NCBI GenBank assembly: GCA_900547855.1
Contig: URIK01000096.1
Location: 1 to 7,042, forward strand
Source of the DNA: an uncultured Collinsella sp.
Lineage (GTDB): Bacteria > Actinomycetota > Coriobacteriia > Coriobacteriales > Coriobacteriaceae
Direction of reading: 5' to 3'
Length of the DNA: 7,042 bases
Position 1 is the stretch's first letter; every line of letters begins with the position of its first letter. The notes below the pieces were generated by a model. The model was given only the letters and a program-made list of their open reading frames with translations, was not told the DNA's origin and made no database searches. Positions 5,757 through 7,042 of the stretch are shown here, in pieces. A program made the position numbers and the translations under genes.

Positions 5757-5797
5757 ATGCTTGACGGATTGGCGTCTCCGCAGGTAAAAGGCGGCAA

Positions 5798-5826
5798 AAA
5801 ATACTCCAACTTTTTTCGAGCGACAA
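5798..5826 (-). promoter_or_regulatory. Possible promoter of the envelope operon
   Basis: On the minus strand TTGTCG (5826-5821) and TATTTT (5803-5798) are separated by exactly 17 bp; each matches the consensus at four of six positions. Transcription would start near 5791, leaving a leader of about 125 nt that contains the direct repeat and the hairpins. It is a modest match and other starts are possible. Confidence 0.35.
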
Positions 5827-5833
5827 TCGCTCG
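5817..5833. repeat. Perfect 7-bp inverted repeat, candidate operator
   Basis: CGAGCGA-CAA-TCGCTCG is a perfect palindrome with a 3-bp centre. A T6 run lies on its left on the plus strand, the wrong side for an intrinsic terminator in either direction. It overlaps the -35 of the possible operon promoter, a typical place for a repressor dimer to bind. Confidence 0.5.
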
Positions 5834-6010
5834 GTCGGCGACGGCGGCGCCATATGTGTCAAAAGCATCGTCTGCCGAGGAAATCCAGCCGCTTGCCGAA
5901 TTGCACGAACGTAAAAATCGCCAATTATGGAGACGGTCTCGAACACGTCGACGAAACGATGCGGTAACATCTCCCTGCAAACACTGTAGTTAGCTAAAGG
6001 GGGAGTTCGC

Positions 6011-6994
6011 GTGTCTGCAACCATCAAACCCTTCACCGACGAGTTCGAAGAGTATGGTCGCGATGAGTCTCGCGCATCGGGCGAGGCCTCGAGCATCTCG
6101 TTTCCGACAACGGAAGACGAGGTCCGTGCCATTTTGGAAAAGCTCCATGCCGAGCGTGTCCCGGTAACGGTTCAGGGCACCCGAACCGGCCTTGCCGCCG
6201 GTGCCGTGCCCCACGGCGGGCATATCCTCAATACTTCCCGTATGAATCGCTACTTGGGCCTTCGCCGCGATGAACAAGGCCAATTTCTGCTGCGCGTGGA
6301 GCCGGGCGTTGTGCTCTCGGAGCTGCGCAAGCAGCTGAGCAAGAAGGTGCTGCCGACTGCTGGTTGGGACCAGGCATCGCTTGAGGCCTACGAGGAGTTC
6401 CAAGAGGCCCCCGAGCAGTTCTTTCCCACCGATCCCACCGAGGCGTCTGCCTGTCTGGGCGGCATGGCGGCATGTAACGCCTCCGGTGCCCGCAGCTACG
6501 CCTACGGCCCCATGCGCCCTCACGTCACGGGCCTTCATGTCGTGCTGGCCGATGGCGACCTGCTCGAGCTTCATCGTGGCGAGGTTTTTGCGCAGGGTCG
6601 TCGCCTTTCGCTCGTCACGGTGCAGGGCCGCACGCTCGAGCTCGACCTTCCCGACTACACCATGCCCAAGACCAAAAATGCTTCGGGCTATTTCGTCGCT
6701 GACGATATGGATGCCATCGATCTGTTTATCGGTGCGTGTGGCACAATCGGCGTCATCACCGAGCTCGAGATTGTCCTGCAGGCGGCGCCTGCGGTCGTTT
6801 GGGGCGTGAGCTGCTTCTTTGACAGCGAAGACAAGGCTGTGTCCTTCACCGATTCTGTGCGTCCCGTCCTCTCCCACGCGGCTGCCATCGAATATTTCGA
6901 TGCGGGCGCTCTGGATATCCTGCGTCGTCAGCGCGAGCAGTCGACGGCGTTTGCCTCGCTGCCGGCGCTCGACAAAGAGGCCAAGGTCTGTGTC
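6011..6994 (+). CDS. FAD-binding oxidoreductase (GlcD / D-lactate dehydrogenase type), 3' end missing
   Basis: There are 328 genuine codons before the adapter at 6995; the full family protein is usually about 450-550 residues, so the C-terminal substrate domain is mostly lost. The fold is the PCMH-type FAD-binding domain (Pfam PF01565). Visible are VTVQGTRTGLAAGAVPHGG at 52-70 (pyrophosphate-binding loop region), FFPTDPTEASACLGG at 137-151 with NASGARSYAYG at 156-166, KNASGYFV at 222-229 and GACGTIGVIT at 241-250. These enzymes oxidise 2-hydroxy acids such as D-lactate or glycolate and pass electrons to quinone, a flavoprotein or an iron-sulfur partner; the exact substrate cannot be told here. 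The GTG start is fixed by AAAGGGGGAG five bases upstream and an in-frame TAG at 5987. It is divergent from the envelope operon, with no evident functional link. Residues LSLIHI after codon 328 are adapter-encoded. Confidence 0.92.
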
Positions 6995-7042
6995 CTGTCT
7001 CTTATACACATCTGACGCTGCCGACGACTAGTCGAGTGTAGA
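6995..7042 (-). other. Nextera/Tn5 sequencing adapter (artefact), right end
   Basis: Bases 6995-7027 are the reverse complement of the same 33-nt read-1 adapter found at the left end, beginning with the Tn5 mosaic end (6995-7013). They are followed by the reverse complement of the same 8-nt index (CTAGTCGA, 7028-7035) and of the P5 oligo end (GTGTAGA, 7036-7042). This is not genomic and truncates the oxidoreductase gene. Confidence 0.98.

Larger units (their letters stand above)
5665..6010. promoter_or_regulatory. Divergent intergenic region, 346 bp, rich in repeats
   Basis: No gene is supported here. It separates the minus-strand envelope operon from the plus-strand oxidoreductase gene and must hold promoters for both. 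Seen in it: an 8-bp inverted repeat (5686-5709), a competing nested stem (5707-5732), a 7-bp direct repeat (5739-5756), a possible minus-strand promoter (5798-5826) with an overlapping 7-bp inverted repeat (5817-5833), and an 8-bp palindrome CGTCGACG (5946-5953). I find no convincing -35/-10 pair for the plus-strand gene. Confidence 0.6.

Noticed and set aside
5811..5833. Intrinsic terminator (hairpin beside a T6 run)
   Set aside because: On the plus strand the T run comes before the stem, and on the minus strand the stem is followed by A residues, so neither direction gives a stem followed by U.
5940..5955. Second LexA-like site (TCGAACACGTCGACGA) before the oxidoreductase gene
   Set aside because: Only the left half-site fits; the right half CGACGA does not match GTTCGA.
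4862..5980. 372-residue version of the membrane protein
   Set aside because: The extra 203 codons read through the whole of the upstream 98-residue gene and the intergenic repeats; the ATG at 5371 with ATGA coupling and a normal basic N-terminus plus helix is the better start.
5734..6132. 132-residue minus-strand frame spanning the divergent region
   Set aside because: It overlaps the start of the oxidoreductase gene and the repeat block and shows no domain or ribosome binding site.
5990..7009. 339-residue minus-strand frame
   Set aside because: Complete shadow of the FAD-binding oxidoreductase; it starts inside the adapter.
1..7042. Terminal inverted repeats suggesting a transposon or linear element
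   Set aside because: The inverted ends are the Nextera adapter plus index and P5 sequence, including the engineered Tn5 mosaic end; they are library artefacts.

Overview
The window looks like a short assembled contig from a Coriobacteriia member, most likely a gut Collinsella or a close relative. This rests on the GC-rich actinobacterial codon use, GTG starts, strong Shine-Dalgarno sites, an LAXTG-type sorting signal and the overall look of the surface proteins. It is an inference from recognition, not from a search. Both ends are untrimmed Illumina Nextera/Tn5 adapter (1-45 and 6995-7042), so only 46-6994 is genomic and both end genes are cut artificially.

Layout, left to right. (1) 46-1534, minus: a TerB_N/TerB_C-type stress or defence protein, 3' truncated by the contig end, started by GTG. 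Its promoter carries a near-perfect LexA/SOS box. (2) 1623-2339, minus: a DUF554 multi-pass membrane protein. (3) 2458-5664, minus: five tightly arranged genes that form a probable cell-envelope operon. In transcription order they are a 98-residue cytoplasmic protein with a nuclease-like ExD patch, a 169-residue single-pass membrane protein (ATGA overlap), a 199-residue secreted beta-rich protein, a very small LAXTG sortase substrate whose start lies inside the previous gene, and a 476-residue secreted cysteine-containing protein. (4) 5665-6010: a 346-bp divergent intergenic region with inverted repeats, direct repeats and alternative hairpins. (5) 6011-6994, plus: a GlcD-type FAD-binding oxidoreductase, 3' truncated by the contig end.

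How it may work together. The five-gene block sends at least three, probably four, products to or across the membrane: one anchored by a transmembrane helix, one by a sortase, and two released or held by partners. It may be a small surface assembly, but no sortase or pilus assembly gene is in the window and no member matches a family whose function I can name. The TerB_N gene is separate and probably damage-inducible. The two items most worth checking are the LexA-box/TerB_N pairing and the surface operon with its structured leader.
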